A DNA stretch of 64,000 nucleotides from the NCBI RefSeq assembly GCF_018320785.1, contig NC_054873.1, forward strand, positions 19,000,196 through 19,064,195, in the 5' to 3' direction. Of the stretch, positions 25,303 to 36,091 are shown piece by piece (position 1 is the stretch's first letter; the number at the start of each line of letters is the position of its first letter). The translations under genes were made by a program, and so were the position numbers. Below the pieces are notes generated by a model. That model did not search any database. It saw nothing but the letters and a program-made list of their open reading frames with translations, and was not told the DNA's origin. This DNA comes from Cheilinus undulatus (lineage: Eukaryota > Chordata > Actinopteri > Labriformes > Labridae).

Positions 25303-25915
25303 AGGCCAGCCACACACTTCAGGATTTTAAGCCCGATTTGAGGCAAGATTTGTCTCCTCTGACGATTGTGGGGGCGTATCCCTGGTGGCACCTGTCGCAA
25401 ACAATTATTTGTCTAAATAATCTGCATGTGTGTGGTGTCAACACGATTATTTTACTGCTCCAAATTGCGTAGTACCTCCCAGACACATTTCATATTTACG
25501 TCAGTGAGCAGACGGGGTTGCATCACTAGCCGGATCATACGTATTGTCATAAACCATAAACACAACTGTAACTTATTTTCAGCCAGGATTTCATTCTTAG
25601 TCTTTCCCTTGTTTTATGATTTTTGCTACATCTGTATTGCATGCCAGGACAGCCTGTTGTGGAGGGACAGCAAGAGGGTATATCGACAGTCATCTGTGTT
25701 TGTTTCTTTCTGAAGTCATGTGATCACGCGAGGTCACTGGCAGGTTGGCAGGTGTGTGTTCTCCAGTGATCTGACAGTCGGGTTGAGTTGTCTAGTGTGT
25801 ATGTTCAGAGGATTAAAGATGAAAAATTGTTTAAAATTGTCCTAATGAACGTGATCTCCCATGTTTTTAAAATCATTTTAGATTTAAAAATCATCCAGTG
25901 TGTGGCCGACTGGCC
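25303..25915. mobile_element. MITE-like element with terminal inverted repeats
   Basis: The left end 'ggccagccacacacttcagg' is matched by the reverse complement of the right end, 'gtcggccacacactggatga', with similar A/T-rich sequence continuing inward on both sides ('gattttaag' and 'gatttttaaa'). The 600-base interior has no transposase. A superfamily cannot be assigned because the target duplication was not resolved. Confidence 0.6.
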
Positions 25916-26301
25916 AGCCTAAATGAACTTTTGGCTCTCACGTATACTTAGGCCTGTGTGTCATCACATTCTCCCTATATTGTTTAGTAGGGACAATGAA
26001 GGGATATAATAAACTTAATTAGGGATACACACGGTTAGCCAGATAAATGTTTAGATTCAGATATCAAATTAGCCAATGCAAGATTTCTGTGTTGGTTAAA
26101 CTAATTCATTTTCATCATTTTTCATAAAGAGAACTGAAATCCTGACAAATGCTTAGCAGTTAGCATGTCGTATGAACAGTGTGGTATGGCAGTGTTTTGA
26201 GCCAGAAAATGGTAAGAAAATCATTTTCTGTTGAGGGTTATACTCAACCAAAGTGAGAATTAACCACATTAAGCAGGGTATTACTCTGCAAAGAGGAACG
26301 A

Positions 26302-26893
26302 AGGCAGGCTGATCTAGCTGCTATTGTTAACTGCGCTCTACAGAATATAAGGCCCACAGCCCTGTTGCAGATTTTGGGTGAAAAATCAACCATTTTTTAA
26401 ATGAGTCAAAATTTGTCCCAAAACTGGCACCCACGGCCCTGTTTCAGTTTTTTGGGGGAAAAATTGACCATTTTTGAAATGAGTCAAAATTTGAACAAAA
26501 ACAAGCACGCGCAGCCCTGTTGCCGATTTTTAGGTGAAAAATCAACCATTTTCTAAACGAATCAAAGTTTGACCAAAACATGTCAAAATTTGACCCAAAA
26601 TGCAGCATCATGGCCCTGTTGCAGATTTTAGGTGAAAAATTGACTATTTTTGAAAAGAGTCAAAATCAAAACAAAAACGACCATGCTGTTGCAAATTTAT
26701 GGCAAAAAATTAACTATTACTTAAATCAACAATTATTTAAATTATTTAATTTTTTTCAGTGTTTGGGGTAAAAATTAACTATTTTTGAAAAGTCCAAATT
26801 TAACCAAAAATGTGGCACCCATGACCTTGTTGCAGATTTAGGGCAGGCTGAGCTGGCTGCTATTGTTAGCTGCGCTCTACACAGTATATCAGG
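26302..26893. repeat. minisatellite of about 85-105 bp units flanked by direct repeats
   Basis: About five to six diverged tandem units share 'gccctgttgcagatttt', 'gtgaaaaat', 'accatttt' and 'gagtcaaaatttg'. The array lies between two direct repeats of about 45-50 bases, 26302-26351 and 26842-26893, containing 'ggcaggctga' and 'gctgctattgtta'. No coding frame was seen. Confidence 0.75.
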
Positions 26894-28289
26894 CTGGGGA
26901 ATAGATGCCAGGAAGCATCTTTATGTTGCCTCTAAAAAAACAGAATGTTAGTGTCTGAAACTGCCTGGAAGGAATCATAGGGTAACTCACAACATGACTA
27001 GGGATGTTCCCTGGTGAACTACTTCACTTTTTATTACAGCAAATTACAAGTGTATTAAGCTGACGAGACCCTAATGTCAAGTAACCATATTCTGTACACC
27101 AACTTTACATCATTACACGCAAAGTTGGTTTACAGAATGTGGCAAAAGCCGTGTACATATTTCTATGCAAAGAACTACCTATCCCACAATGGAAACAAAT
27201 GGAATCAATTTTATTCATTTTTAAGGTAGTGTTTCAATCTTTAAAGTCACATATCTTTCTTCTTTTTTATATCTTTATTGTGTGTTTACAGTTTGAATGA
27301 TAATGTTATAATATAAAATTCAAGATATGGTTATGAAATAATAAAGCTGTGCTAATGAGGAGTTCTTACCCTCACATACATCATGAACTCCACCACAAGG
27401 ATTCATGGAGGAATTTACTCTTTTGGTCTATTGGTAGAGAAATCTTATAAGAGAAAAATGGCATCACATCATTAATATATCAGTACTTGGCAGTATCAAT
27501 GCCATTTCTAAATCATGAGTCAGGACAGCTTTTTGTGTTCTTGTGATATTTTGTCCTTCTCTTAAATTGCTCTGTGGGTGAGGCCTCTAAAAGGAAACAC
27601 TGCAGTTCAGTGCAGTCAGACGGACTTTTTCCTTTGAAAGGCTATGAAAAACATACTGGTAAGTTTTTAAATTTGCATCAAACAACAAAAAGTGGCAGCA
27701 TGATGCCTTCAAGGTTATTTGCCTGGCATTTCACAGCCTGTGTGAAATGCAAATATTCCGAGAGTAATGGTTAAACAGCATATAGTTCTGCCCTAGTCCA
27801 CAATGTGTGTGACTTTTAAGTCAAGGCTCTTGGCATCTTTAATTTTGTTCTCATTAAGGCTGTCGAGGTAGAAGTATTGAAAAAGCCTTACATTTTATCA
27901 CAGTCCAAAAGGGCCTTTTTTAATCAACTAAACTTTTCTCACTCTATTCCAGAGAGAAAAAGGGAAATGGAAAAAAACTCTTTCTTTCAGAGAAATACCT
28001 TCAAATGCTGAGCTGTTTCTGACTCACTCTCTCCACCTGTTTTATTGTTGCTATATTTATTTTGATTCTGGCTTGGCACAGTAAGATGACGTTCTTAACC
28101 TTGGGCCCATCTATAAAGGCACTGACTGGTTCAGTAGCTTCTCCATCAGGTGGAGAAGACACTCAGGCGAAAAACAACAGACCTTCAAAACACTTTGTAA
28201 AACTTTAAATGTGGCGATCCAGAAGCCTGGTGAAACTCCACACCTGACACTGGCTCACTTCGGCAAAGATGCTCTTTACTTGTGAACAA
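26894..28289. other. intergenic, no gene recognised
   Basis: I see no supported gene or clear repeat in this stretch. Confidence 0.5.
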
Positions 28290-29480
28290 GGCCCATCAAG
28301 GGGGATAAAGGGGGGCCTAGCCGGGGGGGGGGGGCATGGAGGTCAGCAGAATCATGATTGTATGTTTAAACTGTGATATCCATAGTTTATGTTCTCACTG
28401 AAAAAAATAACCACTCTTTTAAAAGCAAGAAAAAAAAGTTTGATTTAAAATGCTGTAGTATAGTATTTCCTTTGTCAAAGTGTAAACCCCTTTTCTGTCA
28501 TTGTGCTGTCCCTAATGTTTGTGGGTTGAGAATTGAAGGATCCTAAAAGTTGAAAACAAAAATCAAAAAGTGTCAAAATATGACAGAAGCAAAAATGGGC
28601 AATAGGAGTGTAAAACAGGCAAAAATGGGCCAAAACAGGAAAACAGGGGTTAAAAGAGGCATAAATGGGCTAAAAGTGCAAAAATGGGTCAAAAGTGGAA
28701 AAATACGATTTGAAAAAGGTCCAGAAAAAAGAAATGGACAGTAACAGGCTAAAAGATGTTAAAAGAGGCAATAATGGGTTAGAGTGACAGAAGCTAAAAT
28801 GTTCAAAAGGGGTTTAACTGGCAAAATGGGTTAAAATTGGGAAAGAGAGGTGAAAGGAGGCTAAAATTGGCAAAAATAATGGTTACAAGAGGATAAAATG
28901 GACTGAAAATATGTTCAAAGGAGTGGAAAGGGGTTAAAAGCAGCTAGTATGTGGAAATAGAGGTCAAAATGGGTTAAAAGCTGAGAAAATTGGGGTTTAA
29001 GGGACAAAAATGCAAAAAAAAAAATGCAAAAAGATGCATATTGGCAAAAATGGGTTAAAATAGGCAAAAATGGGCAAAAGGGGTTGAAACTGGCAAAATG
29101 GGTGAAAATTGGAAAATAGGGTTTAAAAGGCAAAGAATAGGCTAAAAGTGGAAAATGGGTTAAATGGTAAATAGAGGTAAAAACAAAATTGGCAAAAATG
29201 GGCCAATAGAGACAAAAGTGGACAAAACAGACGGACTCAAAAATGGGCAAAAGGGGTTTTAACTGGGAGAAATGAGTTAAAATAGGAAAACGGGTTAAAA
29301 CGAGGCTCAAATTCATCTAAACGGGGAAAAAGTTGTTTTAAGTGGAAAATATGGGGTAATAGAGGCAAAATTTTTCAAATTTGTGATAAAATTAGGCAAA
29401 CATTGTGCAGATTGGGGCCCTGAAAATTTAGTTTTTCCTGGCCCAGCTAGTTCTTTGGGCAGGCCTACTTGTGTAGGCAT
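28290..29480 (+). repeat. composite repeat family 4, copy 2
   Basis: The 5' module (28300-28430) shares 'aggtcagcagaatcatg' and 'aataaccact' with 61540-61620. The core (28540-29390) is purine-rich tandem sequence of 'ggcaaaaatgggttaaaag' type. The 3' module (29400-29465) contains 'ttctttgggcaggcct', matching 54085-54100. A poly-G run of eleven sits in the 5' module. There is no protein-coding capacity. Confidence 0.75.
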
Positions 29481-31397
29481 TTAAGTAGCAATGCAATGTC
29501 CTCTAGTGAAATATTTGAGCTCAGATTTTTGCCTTGCACCCAAATACAAGCTTTATGGCATAAGTTAAAGTTTTATGAAAGAAGCAAAATCTTGAAACAT
29601 AATTACATTTTGAAGCAACACTAAGCACTTTTTCAGCTCCAAGGACAAATAAAGAGCATTAAATCCTTGACATTCCCTTCCTTATCAGCTCCGTAACCCT
29701 GCCTAACACATTACAAAACACAAATCAATCAAGTGTTCAGTCAGACCTCAAGGTTACAGCTCCTTCTTAGTTAACATATTGTTTAGGTTAGCAGGTCACT
29801 ATTAAACCCCTCTAACCTGGTGTGACCTGCAGATAACAAAGGGGTCAATACACTCCCATAGTCAATAGCAGGGGTGTAATGATGCCACAGCGTGAGCCTT
29901 GTTACAATCACTTGACCCTGGCGCGTCCTTCTCCCTCTCTCATATAATCCACATGAAGGCTGGAGCTAGCTGCTGTTGCCCATATCTCATACATTATGTC
30001 CCTCCATCCCCGCTCAGAAAGCCGTCCCCTCAAATTCAGATGCCATCTCTTCTGGGCCCCTCTCTTTCCAGCTACAGACACAGAATAAAAGCCTGGGAAA
30101 ATCACATTACTTTGTCCGTATGGAGCCTCTATTGGATTAGGTCAGCGAACACTCAACTGTAATTCTGCTATCGGAGAGAAAGAAGAAAGTGAATTGAGCA
30201 CACCAGTCAGCACAGCTTGACAAATTGTGGCTTGTGGTCATTTTCCAAATGTTACTCTCGCTGAGCCACATTTAGAGAGACGGTGGGACACTTCATGGAG
30301 TTGGAAGATAAATGACTGTGATATACAGCCTATAATCTGTGTACAAGAAAATCTATGGCAGGAATCAGAAGGAGACAGATACAACGGGGTATGACCTCCC
30401 CTTTCTTTGACCTTAACGCCACTGTTGTGAAGCATTACAGAAAAATGATACAACAGTCTACCTTTAAATCAGTGCTCTGTAGATCACCGCTCCCTGACAC
30501 TATCAGCACAGAGCAGCGATTAATGACACAACAAGATGCCTCCTTCATTATCCAATCGGCATCACAGAACAAATAAATCCTGGGGCGTAAACAAGGAAAG
30601 CAACCTAACATGCATGCTTAAGTAGACAATATGGCGCCATGCAATGTTATAATTTGGGAAAACAATATAATTAAGAGTTTTTAATGAAGATAAATTGCCC
30701 GTAAAAGAAGGAACTCAACTGCTCAGCATAGAAGATCTTCTATTTTGATGAAATGTGCCATTATGCTGCAAAATCTTAATCATCCTTTAGGGAAAGTGGT
30801 TCAGACAAAAGGACAGACAAGCACATTCTTATCGCACTCAACCAAGTACACCAAGGACAAAAAGAAGACAGAAGTTTTGTTGCCGGTATGGCTTCATGCC
30901 TGGTGTGTATGCACCTTTCACTCAGTGTGCATGCGATTTGTTTGTGGTGTATGTGTACACCATGTGCTGCTTCTCCCATATGTGTCAGTGCAATTGTTTT
31001 ATCAGGCCCTGACAGAGTGTCAACCACTGTGGGTGAGAGGAGAGACAGCAGAGAGAAGATTGCTGCCCTCCAGCTCTCCTCACAGTGATGATGACTATAC
31101 TGTCTGGTGATTATACCGCCACTCTTCTCTCCACATGGAAGGAATATGAATGGGAACGCCACAACAGAGCTCACTCCCTCGCTCCCACAGTCAGGCAGCT
31201 TGAGTCTGACACTAAAGTTCGACTGTTACACTTTAAATGGAGTTCATTTTCCTCTGAGTGTACTCGTCACAATAGAAAAGCAAAGTGGTGAAAGTTATTT
31301 TACAATTATCAGGACACCTGAAATCAAAGTTCAATTTATTTTCTGCAGAGAAAGTGTTTGGTTTGAATGGACCTGAAACTCATGATGGTTTTAGGTT
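29481..31397. other. intergenic, no gene recognised
   Basis: There are overlapping open frames on both strands (for example 30745-31174) but no domain, signal peptide or exon structure that I recognise. Confidence 0.45.
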
Positions 31398-31950
31398 GTC
31401 CAAATGTTCATGACAGGTATGGCTGCAGCTCAGAGACCTCTTGGATACAGACCTCTCCCGTACAGACTTCTTGCATCCAACCAATGTGCATCATGCCATC
31501 TCAGTGCATGTGCAGGCATTCACAACAGCCAGCCTACTGGAGCAGAAGTGATCTGGGATGATTTTTTAGTACTTTATACCTACGTCAGGAAGGCAGAAGC
31601 TGAGATTCAGCATGGTAAAGGCGGGAGCCGTCTTCAAGAGCCTAATAGTCTTATCATACAGATAAATAACAAAATCAGCAGTATGTTAACAATAGACTAC
31701 ATCATTTATCTGAATTATAAATATGAACAGAAATAAACATGTTTTACTTTGAAAATTAGAAGTATTTCCTCTTCATTAAATATGAAATAGAGATATAAAC
31801 AAACTAGACGTGATCAGATGTGATCTTTTATTTTGAAAATTAGACCACGGGGAGAGGGCATCCCTGCAGCCTCCTGGAGGTCTGTATGGGAGAGGTCTGT
31901 ATCCAAGAGGTGTCCTAGCTGCAGTCAAACACTCATGAAATGTTCTGTAC
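31398..31950. repeat. inverted repeat with 72-73 base arms and a 408-base spacer
   Basis: The left arm, 31398-31470, and the reverse complement of the right arm, 31879-31950, share 'cctcttggatacagacctct' and the neighbouring 'gctgcagct' and 'tacagac'. The core 45 bases differ at only a few positions; the outer parts are less similar. The spacer is non-coding. It could be a MITE-like element or a hairpin-forming inverted duplication. Confidence 0.8.
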
Positions 31951-33099
31951 TTTTTGAATTCAGATCATATATCTGATATGATATCTGATAGAGTGGGGGA
32001 TATGGCCTAAAATTTATATCTGCATTTTTTATTTTGCTCTTTGTTGTAATGGTACTGAATTACGGTTTTACAAACTTAAAAGAGATTGCACATTTTAATG
32101 CAGTTCACCTGCTACTATCCCCTAGTACTCCTCAAACAAGCCTGTCACAGCATGCTCAACTCATGTTTGTGCGTAAGATCACAGAAATCTGTCTTTATAT
32201 TTACTTCTTCATAACCACACCTGTCATTTTAAGTTTCATTTCTCTCCTGTTAAAATGTGACGCAAAACACGTACATTATTATCCTCTCCCCAATAACTAC
32301 AGGTACTGTATCAGCCTTAAGTCCATCCGTAAAAAGTGCACTTCCTTGCATTGGACACTAGGAGGCATGTCATATATTTACAGATATACAGATATCAGTC
32401 ACATGCGTATGAGGAAACTAGATGTCAGACTTGCTTTACCTGTTCACATGGGAAAGTGTCTGTTCTTCATCAGTAGTATCAACACATCTGCTGCCTGTCA
32501 GCGTAATATCGTGTCCTAACAGGATGCAAACACCAGCACTGTGCAGCATTGCACATTTGAATCCATTAAAAATTGCATCCTCTGTGCTGTGAATTTCAGG
32601 CTCCACTCATAAAAAAAAAAAAATGACAGTAAGAATTGTTATTTTAATGGTAGGCACAAAGAGGCATGATGTTTTGAACTGAAAGCCTTTAATGGCTGTG
32701 AGCTGATAATTCTGCATTCATTTTTTTAGTTCAAGCGCAGCGTGTGATTCACAGATATGGATATTATTAATACAGTGCTGTCTCCCCTTTAACAAGCTTA
32801 AAGCTTGCTGTGGACCACTCCCATCATCTTTTAAATCACTATATCCCCTTGTTTTAACTTGAAAACTTAAGAATCAAAGCTTTAGGGGCACTCAGTACCT
32901 AAAGACATGGTGGCAGGTACCCACACATTTTCAAAAATCAAATGCAAGACTTTTTGAAGACCTGAACAAGGAAAATTTAACAACACTATTTGCATGGCAA
33001 ATGGTAAAAGTAAAAGGAATTGAGATACCTCAATACACGCAACAGGGCTAAATTTTCTGATGCAATCAGCTGTATATTAAAACCGTACAGGGCAAAGAC
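31951..33099. other. intergenic, no gene recognised
   Basis: AT-rich, no supported gene. The 161-codon open frame at 32034-32519 (+) has no recognisable family feature. Confidence 0.45.
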
Positions 33100-33565
33100 A
33101 AAACAGTTGTTGGTGAACGAGAGGGTCGCCCACTGCTACTGACAGTGGCAAGGGGTAAGACTCTGACTGTTGTTTGTGGTAATGCAGTGCAGAGCTAGTG
33201 CAAGAGGTGGAGCGATACTGACTCACCTCCACGCACAGCTCTGTCTCCAGAACCAAACTCCTGGAGAGGGGCTGAAATCCCCTTTTCCGGAGTTGCCCTA
33301 GGTGAGAGGTTCTAGGTGGTCGTAGGGATACTCACAAGCCCCCGGCTGAGCACCGCTATGTTGGAGTTCTCCCTGGTGAACAAGAGGGTAGGCAGGGGGT
33401 AAGACTCTGACTGTCCTTCTTGGAGTCTCTGGGTCAGGTCCTGGAGGGATCCTGCCTGGGGACTCCATGGTTCTGCTGGGAGACTTCAACGCTTACGAAA
33501 CCCAGAGGGGTATGACTGGGAGGACCAGCATGCCCAATCTGAACCTGAGTGGTGTTTCTCTTAAT
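33100..33565 (+). pseudogene. non-LTR retrotransposon endonuclease fragment
   Basis: The plus-strand translation around 33456-33560 reads 'GDSMVLLGDFNAYETQ' and then 'PNLNLSGV'. GDFNA is the catalytic motif of the apurinic-type endonuclease of LINE retrotransposons. Upstream sequence to about 33100 is more degraded and contains two related stretches ('aagactctgactgt' occurs twice). No complete frame exists; the fragment is 5'-truncated and broken. Confidence 0.65.
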
Positions 33566-33591
33566 TGATTGGATTTAATTTCATTATTGTG

Positions 33592-34150
33592 TCATGCATA
33601 AACAATATGCCCAGCCCAAATAGGCTTACAAGACACCTTTATCTTTACAGAAAGACCAGAAACCAAAAGTAGACGCTCAATAATATAGTAGACTAGTTCA
33701 ACAAACCATCCTGATGCTTCCAGGCTTTTGCGACAAGAGGCCAACTTATAAATATCAAAAGAAAACAACCATTCCATCCCGTCAACATCATTGCTCCAAA
33801 ATATTTTACAGACATTTCATTCATCAGAGGTAATCTTAACTCATCATAGAAAGGATAGTACAAAAACACTGAGATTCATTCTCGACTTCACCTAGATCAC
33901 AAAGTTCAAACAGTCTCTGCTCCTCTGGGATGTTTTTAAACCTGCCAACTTCGAGAGCCAGAGGAAGGATTCCTGTTCTTAACTGGACAACCAAAGATCT
34001 CTGACTTCTTGTCTGATTAGTTTTGACATAAAATTCACTACCATAATTATGCTTGATTTGAAAATATGTCCTCAATTTGGGTTTTACCAAGACATCGTTT
34101 AACCATTTATTTTCAAATCTAAAAAGTAACAAAAAAAAAAAAAAAAAAAA
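33592..34150 (-). pseudogene. LINE ORF2 C-terminal fragment
   Basis: The minus-strand frame over 33836-34132 contains 'KWLNDVLVKPKLRTYF', 'NQTRSQRSLVVQLRTGILPL' and 'EEQRLFELCDLGEVENE', the pattern of the region after the reverse transcriptase in fish LINE ORF2 proteins (short zinc-binding-like Cys motif preceded by 'RTGILPL'). The frame stops early and is isolated. A run of about 20 A lies at 34131-34150 on the plus strand, just outside it. Confidence 0.6.
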
Positions 34151-35269
34151 GAATGAAGTTTATTTCATTTCAAGCATGAAAAGAAAATCAGAGGAAATAC
34201 AAACTTTAACAAATGAAATCCAGTCACTATGTACTGATTCAATTACTAGAAAAAAACATTAAGAGGCTCTGCTGCTACTGTCCTTTTCAATGGTCTAAAA
34301 TTGGAATTTTAAATCTTTGGTTACAAGCTCATTTCAAATGATATGCAGGTAGATGAAAACTGAATACCATGTCTTAACAGCATGCAAGCATCAGATATGT
34401 CCCATCACACAGCATCACTCCCTTTTTGTCCACACTGCATCTGTTATAAATCACAGCCTTATCACTTCTAGTTTTATTTTGAAAGTGAAAAAAGCAAAAG
34501 TGTTCTTTGCATTGATATCTGCATGTTTTAACAAAGCCAACAAGCCCTGTTGAGTGAGGAAAGTGACAGAAAATCAAGAAAATAATTCAGTCAGACACTC
34601 CCAATCCCTCATCTCCCTCTTTCCTTGTTCACTAATCTCAGCATACACTGTAATAAGATGACAGGCTAAACCAGCATAAATACTATCTTATTCCAAAAGT
34701 AAAAAAAAAACATATGATCATCTTATTATTGGTTTCTTTGGTCACATAAGTTCATTAGTTTTAAATTTGATTTGAAGTTTGAACAAAGAAGTACATGCTC
34801 GTCCCCACTCACCTACATGATATTACATCTTTAAGAATATGACATCTTCAAAATGTGATACCTCAGCTAGAGCTCAGAATAAAACATTTTTACTGTTTTT
34901 CACTGGATAAGAAAATAAAACAATTTTTGTTTAACTGTCTACCTCAACCTAGATTAACCCTTGCATGAATTTGTCTGTTTTTGGTGTGATAAACAACAAC
35001 AAAAGTAACACAAATGAAGACCAAATCTTAAAGATTCAATGTATAGAAAAAGAAAGATGTTTATCTGGATTTGTTGGGGATAATATGGCTTAAAGTAAGT
35101 GTACTTGTTATTTTTTTGAATCTCACTGGGATTAAAGTACAGGGTAAATCAAATATTTTTCAAGTGTTTGCCTTTTATTTTTTAATTTAAATGTATTTAA
35201 ATAGTCTGTACTTCTATAGTGCATGGATCCACTTTGCTTCTCTACAGCAGGACACATTTTGAATTGAAA
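34151..35269. other. AT-rich spacer, no gene recognised
   Basis: No supported gene. The sequence may be further LINE debris, but I could not recognise it. Confidence 0.4.
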
Positions 35270-35740
35270 CATGTTTTTTCTTGTATTGTGTTTTTTCTTT
35301 TATTTCTTGTATCTAAATACATTGAATATCGGCAAAATGAAATAAAATCCTACAACAATTTTGAATGTTTTTGTCAACTGAGAAGAGAGTACTCTTTAGC
35401 TGAATATCTTATGAGTGTGAGAACAGACAAGACCCTTAACAATGTACAGACTCAGTAACCATAGACTAGAAATAGAAACCATAAAAGCTGGAAACCTAAA
35501 GAACAAAGAATTTGTAAACATTGTAAATTGGGAGAAACTGAAGATGAGGTCAACTTTTTTCTCATCTGCTTGCTGTATGAAGCTGTAAGAGAGAACATTT
35601 TGGGCCCAGTTACAGCAGCAGAATCACAGGAAGACTTAATGAGACTGTGTCTAGCTGAAGAATCACAACGTATACACCTAGCTGCACATTTTGTTGCTGA
35701 GTATAACTTTATTAGACATGCAGTTTGTTGACTGATATGA
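35270..35740 (+). pseudogene. LINE ORF2 C-terminal fragment, opposite orientation
   Basis: On the plus strand, 35360-35460 reads 'LRREYSLAEYLMSVRTDKTL', followed after stops by 'CKHCKLGETEDEVNFFL' and 'CLLYEAVRENI' (about 35508-35600). The Cys-x2-Cys pattern with a following 'E-E/V-F-L-CPLY' is the same LINE C-terminal zinc-binding-like region as at 33836-34132, but in the opposite direction and from another subfamily or copy. It is degenerate. Confidence 0.55.
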
Positions 35741-36091
35741 TTTCATTACAATCCTTGTTTTTTTTTATGTACTCTGCTTTGGCAACAAAGGTCTTAACCA
35801 TTCATACCATTAAAGCATTTTAAACTGAACTGAGAATATTCTTCAGCTCTAGAATAGAGCATAGGGCCCCATGATGTGACACAGACAGTTCTAGAGCATC
35901 TTGAACAGTTTAAATAAGACATTTTGGTTACTTTCTGTCAGACCCCTTCAAGCATCGAGAGAATAGAGACATATTTTTGGATAAGAGAGAGTTTAGTGTT
36001 GTTTATTTCTGGAGCAAGCAAACTTTCTGGAGGTCCCTCTGATTCAAACTTTTATTTCCAGCTTTGGAAAGTTCACAGAGTGTGAAAAAAA

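Noticed and set aside
28550-29316. Open frames in the second purine-rich array
   Set aside because: Same artefact as at 16.6-17.9 kb; the frame shifts with every unit-length change.
32034-32519. 161-codon open frame (+)
   Set aside because: Hydrophobic patches but no recognisable family, no plausible splice partners and no start context.
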